In this document: piece by piece, positions 14,202 to 23,117 of the stretch | Position numbering within the stretch: the first letter of the stretch is position 1 | Layout of the letters: each line of letters begins with the position of its first letter | From: Betaproteobacteria bacterium UBA2293 | Lineage (GTDB): Bacteria > Pseudomonadota > Gammaproteobacteria > Burkholderiales > Rhodocyclaceae | Direction: 5' to 3' | Length of the DNA stretch: 27,906 nucleotides | Assembly: GCA_002345845.1 (NCBI GenBank) | Contig: DDWF01000040.1 | Coordinates: forward strand, 1 to 27,906 | Notes under the pieces: model-generated | Database searches by the model: none | What the model was told of the DNA's origin: nothing | Seen by the model: the letters and a program-made list of their open reading frames with translations, nothing else | Translations under genes and position numbers: made by a program

Positions 14202-15152
14202 TCAGCCGACAGTCGGGCGGGGCGCCCGGCATACCCGGTCACGGCCGTTGTGCTTGGCGTCGTATAGCGCCTTGTCGGCCATGGCGATCAGGTTGTCGCT
14301 GGCATCGTCGAGTTCGGGCACGGCGGCTGCCAGGCCGATGCTCAGGGTGACCCGACCGAGCGAGGATGCGGCATGCGGGATGTTCAGGGCATGAATGGCA
14401 TGGCGAATCTTTTCGGCGACGATGAGGGCGCCGCCGATGGCCGTCTCGCAGAGGACGACGACAAACTCCTCGCCACCGTAGCGGGCCGCCAGGTCGGAGC
14501 CGCGTTCGAGGCTGGTGGCGATGGCGCCGGCGACGCGGCGCAGGCAATCGTCGCCGGCCTGGTGGCCGTAGGTGTCGTTGAACAGTTTGAAGTGATCGAC
14601 GTCGCACATCATCAGGGCGATACTGCTGGCGTTGCGGCGGGCGCGCCGCCATTCGCGGGTGATGTGTTCGTCGAAGTAGCGGCGATTGGCTATGCCGGTC
14701 AGGGCGTCGCTGGCCGACAGTCGTTGCAGTTCCTTGTTGGCCATATCCAGTTCGCTGGCCAGACCGACCAATGAGGTGCGCATCTGGATCAGGCGCTCCA
14801 TGGCCCGCACTTTCGCGCCAAGGACGACCTCGCTGACCGGCTTGTGCAGATAATCGTCACCACCGGCCAGGATGCCGCGCTCGATATCCTCGTCCTTGCC
14901 GAGCGAGGAGAGGAAGATGATCGGCGTCCAGCCCCCTTCGCTCTCCATGCCGCGGATGCGTCGGGCGACTTCGAAGCCGTCAATGTCCGGCAGGACGACA
15001 TCGAGCAGGACCAGATCCGGGCTGCTGGTGGCGAAGGCAGCAATCGCCTTTTCACCGTTATCCGCAGGGATGACCTCGGCACCGAAACTCCGGGCATATT
15101 GGGTGAGCACCTGAAGGTTCGAGCGGCTGTCTTCGACGATGAGAATTTTCAT
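14202..15152 (-). CDS. REC-GGDEF response regulator diguanylate cyclase
   Basis: A 316-residue cytoplasmic protein: receiver domain (1-120), a helical linker predicted to be coiled coil (about 121-150) and a GGDEF domain (about 150-310). The receiver has D8, phospho-acceptor D51 in LVLLDVVLPDIDG, and the lysine of YLHKPV. The cyclase signature GGEEF at 226-230 is intact. RGSD five residues before it forms the inhibitory I-site. The layout resembles WspR, in which phosphorylation promotes assembly and c-di-GMP synthesis. The ATG at 15152 begins MKILIVEDS, the usual receiver N-terminus; longer in-frame starts would run into the upstream membrane protein gene. Confidence 0.94.
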   Translation of the reverse strand: MKILIVEDSRSNLQVLTQYARSFGAEVIPADNGEKAIAAFATSSPDLVLLDVVLPDIDGFEVARRIRGMESEGGWTPIIFLSSLGKDEDIERGILAGGDDYLHKPVSEVVLGAKVRAMERLIQMRTSLVGLASELDMANKELQRLSASDALTGIANRRYFDEHITREWRRARRNASSIALMMCDVDHFKLFNDTYGHQAGDDCLRRVAGAIATSLERGSDLAARYGGEEFVVVLCETAIGGALIVAEKIRHAIHALNIPHAASSLGRVTLSIGLAAAVPELDDASDNLIAMADKALYDAKHNGRDRVCRAPRPTVG

Positions 15153-15184
15153 GGGCTCGGTAGGAAAATCCGCCGGAGTCGCTG

Positions 15185-15583
15185 CTAGCGGCAAAAACTG
15201 TTGAAAAAAACGAGTGCCGAAACGGCGATGGCGATGGCGAGGCAGGCGTAGCCCCCACTCCAGACCAGTGCCTGGCGTGCCTGATGGGTGGCCCCGCGCT
15301 GGCGGAACTGGAAATAGCGTTGCAGTTCGCCGAGAGTCAGCACGGCGGCGAACATGAAAAAGATCATGCCGCAAAACAGGAAAATAATGATGCCGTTGGT
15401 CAGGTCGCGGCAGGAGTTTGCCGATACCCGGAGAAAGATGAGCACCGAGTCGGTGCGCATGGCCAGGCGGCCGACCATATAGGCAAGGAGCGCAAAGAGC
15501 GTGATGACGCCGATGACGGCCCAGGTTTGCCAGCGTCGGAGTTGGGCGAGTAAGCGGCGAAGTTCTTCGAAGATCCAGGTCAT
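15185..15583 (-). CDS. Small membrane protein of unknown function, first gene of the cyclase operon
   Basis: A 132-residue protein with an amphipathic basic N-terminus (MTWIFEELRRLLAQLRRW) and three strong hydrophobic segments, at about 22-40, 65-88 and 108-127. A loop of about 20 residues with a cysteine (SANSCRDLTNG) precedes the second helix. No catalytic motif is recognisable. It lies 32 bp before the REC-GGDEF gene on the same strand and is probably co-transcribed with it. It could be a membrane partner or sensor for the cyclase, but this is only positional inference. The ATG at 15583 is used; a TTG at 15595 is the alternative. Confidence 0.75.
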   Translation of the reverse strand: MTWIFEELRRLLAQLRRWQTWAVIGVITLFALLAYMVGRLAMRTDSVLIFLRVSANSCRDLTNGIIIFLFCGMIFFMFAAVLTLGELQRYFQFRQRGATHQARQALVWSGGYACLAIAIAVSALVFFNSFCR

Positions 15584-15652
15584 GTCTTGCCGCAATGGGC
15601 GCGGGGCGGTGTGCTAAATTGTGACGGTCTGTGACTAGTGCGGTAGATTAAC

Positions 15653-18600
15653 ATGGTGGAAGCTCGAACAAGCGCTCCGGCTGGCGAATCCGGCCTTGTG
15701 GCGTTTGTCAGGTCAGGGCGTAACCGGCGCCTTGCCGGTTGGCTGGCAGGTGTCATGCTGGCTTTCGGCGTACTCGGCTATTTTGCCGGGCCGCCGCTGC
15801 TCAAATGGCTGCTGGTCGATCAGTTGTCGCGGGAGTTGAACCGTCAGGTCAGCATCAGCGACATTGCCATCAACCCCTATGCGCTGTCGGCAGAAATCGC
15901 CGGGCTGGCGGTCAGCACGGCTGATGGGCGCGAACTCGCCGGCTTCGACCGGTTGCAGGTCAATCTCTCCTCAACCTCCCTGTTCAAGCTGGCACTGGTA
16001 GCCGATGCCATCCATCTCGACGGCCTGCGCCTGAGCGTCGTGCACGAGGGCGAGGGGCGCTACGACATTTCCGACTTGCTCGACAAATGGCTGGCGCCGA
16101 GTGCCGAGCCGTCGACCGGTCTGCCGCGTTTCTCGCTGAACAACATCCAGCTGAGCAACGCACGGGTGGCGCTCGATGACCGGCCGAAGGGCGTGGTGCT
16201 CGCTGTCAGCGAGATCAATCTCGGGCTGCCCTTTGTTTCGAGCCTGCCTTACCAGGCGGAAATTCTCGTCGAGCCGAGTTTTTCGGCGCGCTTCAACGAT
16301 TCGCAGTTGGCGCTCAGCGGGCGGAGCAAACCTTTTGCCGGCCAGCGGGAGAGCGAACTCGATCTGGCGATCGATAATTTCGACTTGGCCAGCCTCCAGC
16401 CCTATCTGCCGCCGACCTTTCCGGTACGCCTGCTGGCCGCAAGGCTTGACAGCGACCTGAAGATCGTTTTCCGGGAAATGGTCGAGGAGACGTTTTCACT
16501 CGGCATCGTCGGCGGCCTCAAAGTGTCCGATCTGACTCTGGCCGAGAGCAACGGCCAGCCGCTATTGGCCTGGAAGGAACTGGCCATCGATCTGGACGAG
16601 GCCGATCTGGTCGGGCGGCGCATTGCCGTGCGCCGGGTGGCGCTGAATGGTCTTGATGCCAATCTGCGGGTGAGCAATCAGGGCGAGTTCAACATCTTTT
16701 CGGTTAGCGACGCTCTGGCGTCCGGCGAGCCGGCGCCGGCAGCGCAACCAACGGCCGAGACGTCGGCGCTGACCTGGTCGCTCGGCGAATTCGTGCTCAG
16801 CGACGGTCTGGTGCGCTGGCGCGACGAGTCCAACCGGGTGCCGGTCGTCGGCGAGGTGCGCCAGTTGCAGGTGCAGGTCGGGGCTGTCGATAGTCGTCTT
16901 CAGGCGCCGATCGAGATTGCCGAAGTCGCCTATCAGGTTGATCTCGGTGAGCGCTTCCGCGTCGACAGCATGCGGGTCAGGGGAATACGGGTCGATCTGG
17001 CGGCGCATCGCCTTGATATCGCCGAGGTGGCCAATGCCGGGGCCAGCGTCCGCCTGTTGCGCAATGCCGAGGGTGCCATCGAGTGGGTCAGTTCGCCGGT
17101 CCTGAAGACGATCCGGGCGACCGATGCCAAGGCCGACGATGCGCGCCCATGGGTTGGCAAGCTGGCCAAACTGGCGGTCGATGGTCTGGACTTCCGCTTC
17201 GAGGACCGGTCAACGGCCCAGACGGCCGTTCAGGAGCTGACCGGCCTGCGTCTGCTGGGCGAGGATCTGGGCAATGAAAAGGGCAGCAAGGGCCGTATCG
17301 AGCTGGTCGGCAAGATCAACAAGGGTGGTTCGCTGAGCGTTGATGGCAGCGTCCAGCTCCTGCCGCTGGACCTGGCGCTGCGCATCGAGACGCAGGCCAT
17401 TCCGTTGCTGCCGCTGCAGCCCTATTTTGCCGAGCAAGTCGATGTCACGTTGCGCGCCGGCCATTTCTCGAACAAGGGTGAGGTTCGCCTCGGGCTTGAC
17501 GAGGACGGCCTCAAGGCGGCCTATCGTGGTTCGGCCACGCTGGGCAGCCTGCAGGCCGTGGACAAGGCCAACAAGGCTGATTTCCTGAAATGGAAGTCAC
17601 TGTATTTCGGGGCTGTCGATTTTCGTCTCGAACCTCTCTCCATCGGTATCGGCGAGATTGCGCTCAGCGATTTCTTCGCCCGTCTGGTGCTCAGCGCGGA
17701 GGGGCGTCTGAATCTGCAGGACATCATGCGTAGCAAGAAGCCTGACGAAGCACCGGCAGTGGTCAGCGCCCCTGCGCCGCCGGCAGGCAAGGTGAAAGCG
17801 GGTGAGGCCGCGCCGGCACCGGTGCCGATCAGGATTGCCAAGGTCACACTGCAGAACGGCACGGTCAATTTCACTGACTATTTCGTCAAACCCAATTACA
17901 CGGTCAACATCGGCCGTCTCGGCGGTCGGGTCACCGGCCTGTCCTCGGTGGACGGAACCGTCGCTGATCTCGATCTTCGCGGCACCTACGCCAAGACGGC
18001 GCCGGTGCAGATACTAGGCAAACTGAATCCGCTGGCGGCACAGTCTTATCTCGATATCAAGGCAACCGTAAATGGCGTCGACCTGACCAGTTTCTCTCCG
18101 TATTCGGGCAAGTACGCCGGCTACGCCATCGAGAAGGGCAAGCTCTCCCTGGATGTCACGTACAAGCTGGAAAACCGGCAGTTGACAGCCGATAACAAGG
18201 TCTTCATCGACCAATTCACCTTTGGCGAGCCAGTCGACAGCCCCGATGCCACCAAGCTGCCGGTCAATCTGGCCATCTCACTGCTAAAGAACAATCGCGG
18301 GGAAATCGACATCAACCTGCCGATATCCGGTTCGCTGGATGAGCCGGAGTTTTCGGTTGGCGGGCTGATTGTCCGCGTCATCGTCAATCTTTTCGTCAAG
18401 GCGGTCACTTCACCGTTCGCCTTGCTCGGTTCGATGTTCGGTAGCGGCGAGGAGTTGTCGAAGCTCGACTTCGCGCCCGGCCGCTCGCGTATCGGTGAAG
18501 ACCAGGGCAAGACGCTGGAAACCCTGGCCAAGGCCCTTGGTGAGCGTCAGGCACTGGAACTGGAGATCAGCGGCCTGGCCGATCCCGAGATCGATCGTGA

Positions 18601-18991
18601 AGGGTTGAAGCGGGTGGCCATCGAGCGCCTGGTGCGCGAGGAACGGCGCAAGGCCCTGCCAGACAATGGTGAGGCGGGTAAGCGTGGCGAGATGTCGGAG
18701 GCGGAGTACAAGACTTACCTGACGCGTGTTTACAAGGCGGCGAAATTTCCCAAGCCGCGCAACGTGATCGGCCTGCAGAAGGATCTGCCGGTTGAGGAGA
18801 TGGAGAAGTTGATGCTGGCCAATACGGCCGTCGGAGAAGAGGATGTGCGCAGTCTGGCCAAGCGGCGTGCCGAGAATGTCCAGGTGTGGCTGATCGAACA
18901 GGGTAAGGTTGCGCCGGAACGCCTGTTTCTGGTGCCGCCCAAGAGCGGTGATGTTGTGCCGGGTGCGCGCGTCGATTTTTCTTTGAGATAG
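15653..18991 (+). CDS. DUF748 (AsmA-like) envelope protein
   Basis: A 1112-residue protein anchored by one N-terminal helix (about 28-50) with nearly all of the chain in the periplasm. It opens with the typical DUF748 segment (LSRELNRQVSISDIAINPYALSA...) and continues as repeated beta-rich units. An Ala/Pro-rich spacer at about 700-725 breaks the chain before a second DUF748-like region. The C-terminal part has an LDFAPGRSRI...LAKALGE...LEISGLADPEID segment common to the family, followed by charged helices. DUF748 belongs to the AsmA/TamB group, whose members are thought to shape the outer membrane or carry lipids across the periplasm. The exact role is unknown. Its stop is 7 bp before the rmuC start codon. 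It is transcribed divergently from the cyclase operon across a gap of 69 bp. Confidence 0.9.
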   Translation: MVEARTSAPAGESGLVAFVRSGRNRRLAGWLAGVMLAFGVLGYFAGPPLLKWLLVDQLSRELNRQVSISDIAINPYALSAEIAGLAVSTADGRELAGFDRLQVNLSSTSLFKLALVADAIHLDGLRLSVVHEGEGRYDISDLLDKWLAPSAEPSTGLPRFSLNNIQLSNARVALDDRPKGVVLAVSEINLGLPFVSSLPYQAEILVEPSFSARFNDSQLALSGRSKPFAGQRESELDLAIDNFDLASLQPYLPPTFPVRLLAARLDSDLKIVFREMVEETFSLGIVGGLKVSDLTLAESNGQPLLAWKELAIDLDEADLVGRRIAVRRVALNGLDANLRVSNQGEFNIFSVSDALASGEPAPAAQPTAETSALTWSLGEFVLSDGLVRWRDESNRVPVVGEVRQLQVQVGAVDSRLQAPIEIAEVAYQVDLGERFRVDSMRVRGIRVDLAAHRLDIAEVANAGASVRLLRNAEGAIEWVSSPVLKTIRATDAKADDARPWVGKLAKLAVDGLDFRFEDRSTAQTAVQELTGLRLLGEDLGNEKGSKGRIELVGKINKGGSLSVDGSVQLLPLDLALRIETQAIPLLPLQPYFAEQVDVTLRAGHFSNKGEVRLGLDEDGLKAAYRGSATLGSLQAVDKANKADFLKWKSLYFGAVDFRLEPLSIGIGEIALSDFFARLVLSAEGRLNLQDIMRSKKPDEAPAVVSAPAPPAGKVKAGEAAPAPVPIRIAKVTLQNGTVNFTDYFVKPNYTVNIGRLGGRVTGLSSVDGTVADLDLRGTYAKTAPVQILGKLNPLAAQSYLDIKATVNGVDLTSFSPYSGKYAGYAIEKGKLSLDVTYKLENRQLTADNKVFIDQFTFGEPVDSPDATKLPVNLAISLLKNNRGEIDINLPISGSLDEPEFSVGGLIVRVIVNLFVKAVTSPFALLGSMFGSGEELSKLDFAPGRSRIGEDQGKTLETLAKALGERQALELEISGLADPEIDREGLKRVAIERLVREERRKALPDNGEAGKRGEMSEAEYKTYLTRVYKAAKFPKPRNVIGLQKDLPVEEMEKLMLANTAVGEEDVRSLAKRRAENVQVWLIEQGKVAPERLFLVPPKSGDVVPGARVDFSLR

Positions 18992-18998
18992 GGTGGGG

Positions 18999-20330
18999 AT
19001 GAGCGAACTGATGGGGCTGGCCCTGGTGGCCGGCGTTGGTGTGGTCATCCTGCTGCAGGCGGTGCTGCTCTGGCGCGCCGGGGAGAACACTGCAGGCCAG
19101 CGTATGGATCAGTTGCAGGCGGCGTTGGACAAGGGGCTGGCCCGCCTTGAGCACGAATTGCGCGAGGAACTGGCGCGCGGCCGGCGCGAGGATGCCGAGG
19201 CGGCTTTCCGCGATCGTGAGGAGCGGGCGCAGTCGGCAACCCTGCTCAGCCAGTCGGTGAGCACCCAGTTCGGCCAGTTCGGGGCATTGCAGGGCGAGCG
19301 CCTGGAGGCCTTCGCCCGCGAACTGAATCGCTTTTCACTGGGGCTCGATGAACGCTTCGAGCGCCTCAAGCAAAGCGTCGAGGGCCGCCTGGTGGCGATC
19401 CAGGCCGACAACGCCAATAAGCTGGAAGAGATGCGGCGGACCGTGGACGAGAAACTGCATGCGACGCTGGAGCAGCGTCTCGGCGAATCCTTCAAGCTGG
19501 TCAGCGAGCGCCTCGAACAGGTGCATCGCGGGCTTGGCGAGATGCAGACGCTGGCCGCCGGGGTCGGTGATCTCAAGCGCGTGCTGACCAACGTCAAGAC
19601 GCGCGGCACCTGGGGCGAAGTGCAGTTGTCGGCGCTGTTGGAGCAGTTGCTGACCGTCGACCAGTTCGCCGCCAATGTGGCGACCCGTCCGGGCAGCAAT
19701 GAGCGCGTCGATTTCGCCATCCGCCTGCCGGGCAAGGACGATGGCGCGGTCGTCTGGCTGCCGATCGACGCCAAGTTCCCGATCGAGGATTACCAGCGCC
19801 TGCTGGAAGCGCAGGACCGGGGTGATCCGGCGCAGGTCGAGGAGGCGGCGAAGGCGATCGAGCTGCGCCTGAAGAACGAGGCCAGGAGTATCCGCGACAA
19901 GTATGTGGCGCCGCCGCACACCACCGACTTCGCGCTGCTTTACCTGCCGATCGAGGGTCTCTATGCGGAAGCGCTGCGCCGGCCGGCCCTGGCCGAGATG
20001 CTGCAGCGCGATTACCGCGTCAGCCTGGCCGGCCCGACAACGCTGGCGGCGCTGCTCAACAGCCTGCAGATGGGGTTCCGCACGCTGGCCATCGAACAGC
20101 GATCAGCCGAAGTGTGGGCGGTGCTCGGCGCGGTCAAGACCGAGTTCGGCAAGTTCGGCGAGGCGCTCGCCCATACGCGCAAGAAGCTGGACGAAGCGAG
20201 CAACTCGATCGGCAAGGCGGAAACGCGCAGCCGTCAGCTATCGCGCCGGCTCAAGGAAGTCGAGGCACTGCCGGTCGCTGTGGCCGAACAATTGATCGGC
20301 GTCGCCGAACTGGATGGCGATGATGAATGA
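18999..20330 (+). CDS. rmuC: RmuC family DNA recombination protein
   Basis: A 443-residue protein with an N-terminal membrane helix (about 4-25), a long coiled coil (about 35-190) and the RmuC domain (about 195-400). The RmuC core is recognisable by KTRGTWGEVQLSALLEQLL, WLPIDAKFPIEDYQRL, LRLKNEARSIRDKYV and FALLYLPIEGLYAEAL, a restriction-endonuclease-like fold. In E. coli, rmuC limits recombination at short inverted repeats; the biochemical activity is not settled. The ATG at 18999 is preferred over a GTG at 18993 because AGGG lies 5 nt before it. The stop overlaps the DUF3293 gene. Confidence 0.93.
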   Translation: MSELMGLALVAGVGVVILLQAVLLWRAGENTAGQRMDQLQAALDKGLARLEHELREELARGRREDAEAAFRDREERAQSATLLSQSVSTQFGQFGALQGERLEAFARELNRFSLGLDERFERLKQSVEGRLVAIQADNANKLEEMRRTVDEKLHATLEQRLGESFKLVSERLEQVHRGLGEMQTLAAGVGDLKRVLTNVKTRGTWGEVQLSALLEQLLTVDQFAANVATRPGSNERVDFAIRLPGKDDGAVVWLPIDAKFPIEDYQRLLEAQDRGDPAQVEEAAKAIELRLKNEARSIRDKYVAPPHTTDFALLYLPIEGLYAEALRRPALAEMLQRDYRVSLAGPTTLAALLNSLQMGFRTLAIEQRSAEVWAVLGAVKTEFGKFGEALAHTRKKLDEASNSIGKAETRSRQLSRRLKEVEALPVAVAEQLIGVAELDGDDE

Positions 20331-20736
20331 GCTGGAAGCTGCCTATCGGGCGACGACCTACCGGGTATTCCTGCCGGGCGGCGCCCTGGATCTGCGTCTC
20401 GACCTGGCTGACGAGCGCCTGCGCCAATGGCTGGCGGCGAGCGGTAGCCAGTGCTTTGCCCTGGTGACCGCCGCCAACCCGGGAGGGCGGCAACTCGACG
20501 CCGCCGATAACGCCGAACGTCAGGCGGCACTGGAGTGCGAATTGCTCGAAGGCAATTACGAACCCTACGCCGCCGAGCACCTGGCTGACGATGGTGCCTG
20601 GCCGGTCGAGGAAAGTTGCTTCGTCGCTGATCTGGAGCGTGAAGATGCCTGTGCGCTGGCCGCCGAATTTGGGCAGAATGCCGTTGTGTGCGGCGGACAG
20701 GACGGAGTACCGCGGCTGGTCTGGATAGAAGAATAA
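20314..20736 (+). CDS. DUF3293 domain protein
   Basis: A 140-residue acidic cytoplasmic protein matching the pattern of DUF3293: an N-terminal AAYRATTYRVF, a middle FALVTAANPGG segment, and a late EESCFVADLEREDACALAAEFGQNAVV with a terminal LVWIE. The function of the family is not known. Three in-frame ATGs lie at 20314, 20320 and 20323, all within the end of rmuC, and no clear Shine-Dalgarno sequence decides between them. Its TAA overlaps the ATG of the kinase gene (TAATG), so rmuC, DUF3293 and the kinase are one tightly coupled unit. Confidence 0.83.
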   Translation: MAMMNELEAAYRATTYRVFLPGGALDLRLDLADERLRQWLAASGSQCFALVTAANPGGRQLDAADNAERQAALECELLEGNYEPYAAEHLADDGAWPVEESCFVADLEREDACALAAEFGQNAVVCGGQDGVPRLVWIEE

Positions 20737-23117
20737 TGAACAAGAAAATCGGTCGTTTCGAAGTGCGCGGTGAATTGGGTCGGGGAGCGCAGAGCACCGT
20801 CTATCTGGGGTTCGATCCGCAACTGCAGCGCGAGGTCGCGATCAAGACGGTGCATTTCAGCAACCCGGCGCCCCAGCAGAACCGGACACTGCTCGAGGAA
20901 GCCCGCCTGGTCAGCCAGTTGCGTCATCCGAACATCGTGCCGATCTATGAAGCGGGCGAGGCCGATGGCGATCTCTATCTGGTCTTCGAATATGTGCCGG
21001 GCAAGAGCCTGGGCGAATTCCTGCGCGCCAGCGGCGCCCTGACGCCGGTCAAGGCGATCACCACGCTGCGGGCGATCCTCGAAGCGGTCGGCCAGGCGCA
21101 CGCCCAAGGCATCATTCACCGCGACCTGAAGCCGTCCAACATCCTGCTCGACGACAACGGCACCCCGCGCGTCATGGATTTCGGCATCGCCGCGCGCGCC
21201 GGCGAGGCGGATCCGGCGCTGCGCGAGTACAGCGGCACGCCGGCCTACATGGCCCCTGAATACATTGAACGGCGCGAAGTCGGCGCGCGCGGCGATGTGT
21301 TCGCCGCCGGCCTGGTTCTCTACGAAATGCTGACCGGCCAGCGCGCGGTCAGCGGCGACAACCTGTTCCAGGTGATGCACCGCATCGCCAACGAGGACAT
21401 CCGCCTGCCGGGCGGCAGCGTCATCGACGAACGCCTGGCCGGCATTCTCTACAAGGCCCTGGCCCGCAATCCGGAACTGCGCTACCAGACCACCGGGCAG
21501 TTCGGCGAGGCGCTCGACGATTATCTCGATCCCGAAGAAGAGGGCAGCCAGCCCGGCGATTCCCGGCAATCGACGCTCGATTTCCTGCTCCGCCGCATGC
21601 GCCACAAGAGCGACTTCCCGGCGCTCTCGGAATCGGTCAGTGCCATCAACAAGATCGCCAATAGCGAAACGGAGAGCATCAACAAGCTGTCCAATTCCAT
21701 CCTCAAGGACTTCGCGCTGACCAACAAGATCCTGCGCCTGGTTAACTCGGCCTATTTCCGGCCGGCCGGCGGTGGCAGCATCAGCACCGTGTCGCGCGCG
21801 GTGATCGTGCTCGGCTTCGAGGCGGTGCGCAATATCGCGATCACCGTATTGTTGTTCGAGCACCTGCAGAACAAGGCTAACGCCAACCAGTTGAAGGAAG
21901 ACTTCCTGCGCGCCAACCTGGCCGGCATCCTGGCCAAGGACATCGGTGCCGCCGCTAATATGCGCGACCTGGAGCAGACCTTCATCTGCTCGCTGTTCCA
22001 CAGCCTTGGGCGACTGCTGGCCCAGTATTACTTCCCTGACGAGTCGGAGGAAATCCGCCGGCTGATGGAGCAGAAGACATGCAGCGAAGAGTCGGCATCG
22101 CTACAGGTGCTGGGTATCTCCTTCGAGGACATGGGCATCGCCGTTGCCCGCCAGTGGGGATTCCCGCCGCTGATCGTCAGCAGCATGCGCGGTTTGCCGG
22201 CCGGACGGGTCAAGCGGCCGGCGACACCGGAAGACAAGTTGCGCCTGCTGTCGAGCATGGCCAACGAGCTGTGTGCGGTGATCGCCCAGGCCACGCCGGA
22301 GGCACGCGAGCGTGAACTGAAACGGACCATGTCACGTTTTGCTGACGCTGTGGCGCTCGATCAGAAAGAGGTCCAGCAGACCGTGCAGCGGGCTGTCGAG
22401 GAAGTCGCCGACTTTGCCCGCATCATCCATCTCAACCTGCAGCAAACGAACTTCGGCAAGCAGATGCGGCAGTTTGCCCGCAGCCATGGCGCGCCAGCCG
22501 AGGCCGATGAACAGGATACGATGGCCGGTACGGTGCTCGGCGAAGGTGATTTGCTGGGCGGCAGAGGGGGCGATGATGCGGATGATCCCGAGAGCCGCCA
22601 GGTCGATGCCCAGAGCGTGCTGACGGCTGGCATCCAGGACATCAGCAATACCCTGGTCGATGGCTTCAAGCTCAACGACATCCTGCGCATCATCCTCGAG
22701 ACCATGTACCGGGCGATGGGCTTCAAGCGCGTCGTGCTCTGTATTCGCGATGCCAAGTCAGGCACCATGCAGGGGCGTTTCGGCTTCGGGCCGGAGGCCA
22801 ATGAGGTGGCTCGTGCCTTCCGCTTTCCGCTGACCTTCACCCCGGACATCTTTCATGCCGCGACTTCCAAGGGTGTCGATATCCTGATCAGCGACATCAA
22901 CGATCCGAAGATCGCCGAGCGCATTCCGGCCTGGTATCGCAAGGCCGTACCGGCGCACTCATTCGTGCTGTTTCCGCTGAACATCAAGGGCAACCCGGTT
23001 GCCCTGATTTATGCCGATCGTGACGAAGCAGGCGGCATCGCGATTCCGGAAAAGGAGCTGTCGCTGCTCCGTACCCTGCGCAATCAGGCCATTCTGGCCA
23101 TCAAGCAGGGCGGTTGA
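20736..23117 (+). CDS. Ser/Thr protein kinase-HDOD-GAF fusion
   Basis: A 793-residue cytoplasmic protein. Kinase domain (about 7-270): glycine loop GELGRGAQSTVY, VAIK with K37, HRDLKPSN with catalytic D130, DFG at 148-150 and the MAPEY activation-segment end, so it looks active as a Hanks-type kinase. HDOD domain (about 285-490): LKDFALTNKILRLVNSAYF and ISTVSRAVIVLGFEAVRNIA; HDOD lacks HD hydrolase metal residues and acts as a scaffold in signalling. After a helical linker and an acidic low-complexity patch (about 595-625), a GAF-like sensory domain (about 640-790) ends the protein. The start MNKKIGRFEV is standard for such kinases. No membrane helix is present. The target and the GAF ligand are unknown. 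The stop abuts the bamD stop (TGATCA). Confidence 0.92.
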   Translation: MNKKIGRFEVRGELGRGAQSTVYLGFDPQLQREVAIKTVHFSNPAPQQNRTLLEEARLVSQLRHPNIVPIYEAGEADGDLYLVFEYVPGKSLGEFLRASGALTPVKAITTLRAILEAVGQAHAQGIIHRDLKPSNILLDDNGTPRVMDFGIAARAGEADPALREYSGTPAYMAPEYIERREVGARGDVFAAGLVLYEMLTGQRAVSGDNLFQVMHRIANEDIRLPGGSVIDERLAGILYKALARNPELRYQTTGQFGEALDDYLDPEEEGSQPGDSRQSTLDFLLRRMRHKSDFPALSESVSAINKIANSETESINKLSNSILKDFALTNKILRLVNSAYFRPAGGGSISTVSRAVIVLGFEAVRNIAITVLLFEHLQNKANANQLKEDFLRANLAGILAKDIGAAANMRDLEQTFICSLFHSLGRLLAQYYFPDESEEIRRLMEQKTCSEESASLQVLGISFEDMGIAVARQWGFPPLIVSSMRGLPAGRVKRPATPEDKLRLLSSMANELCAVIAQATPEARERELKRTMSRFADAVALDQKEVQQTVQRAVEEVADFARIIHLNLQQTNFGKQMRQFARSHGAPAEADEQDTMAGTVLGEGDLLGGRGGDDADDPESRQVDAQSVLTAGIQDISNTLVDGFKLNDILRIILETMYRAMGFKRVVLCIRDAKSGTMQGRFGFGPEANEVARAFRFPLTFTPDIFHAATSKGVDILISDINDPKIAERIPAWYRKAVPAHSFVLFPLNIKGNPVALIYADRDEAGGIAIPEKELSLLRTLRNQAILAIKQGG

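Noticed and set aside
20565..22001. Open frame of 478 codons on the minus strand over the kinase
   Set aside because: Antisense of the kinase and HDOD coding region, with no domain signal.
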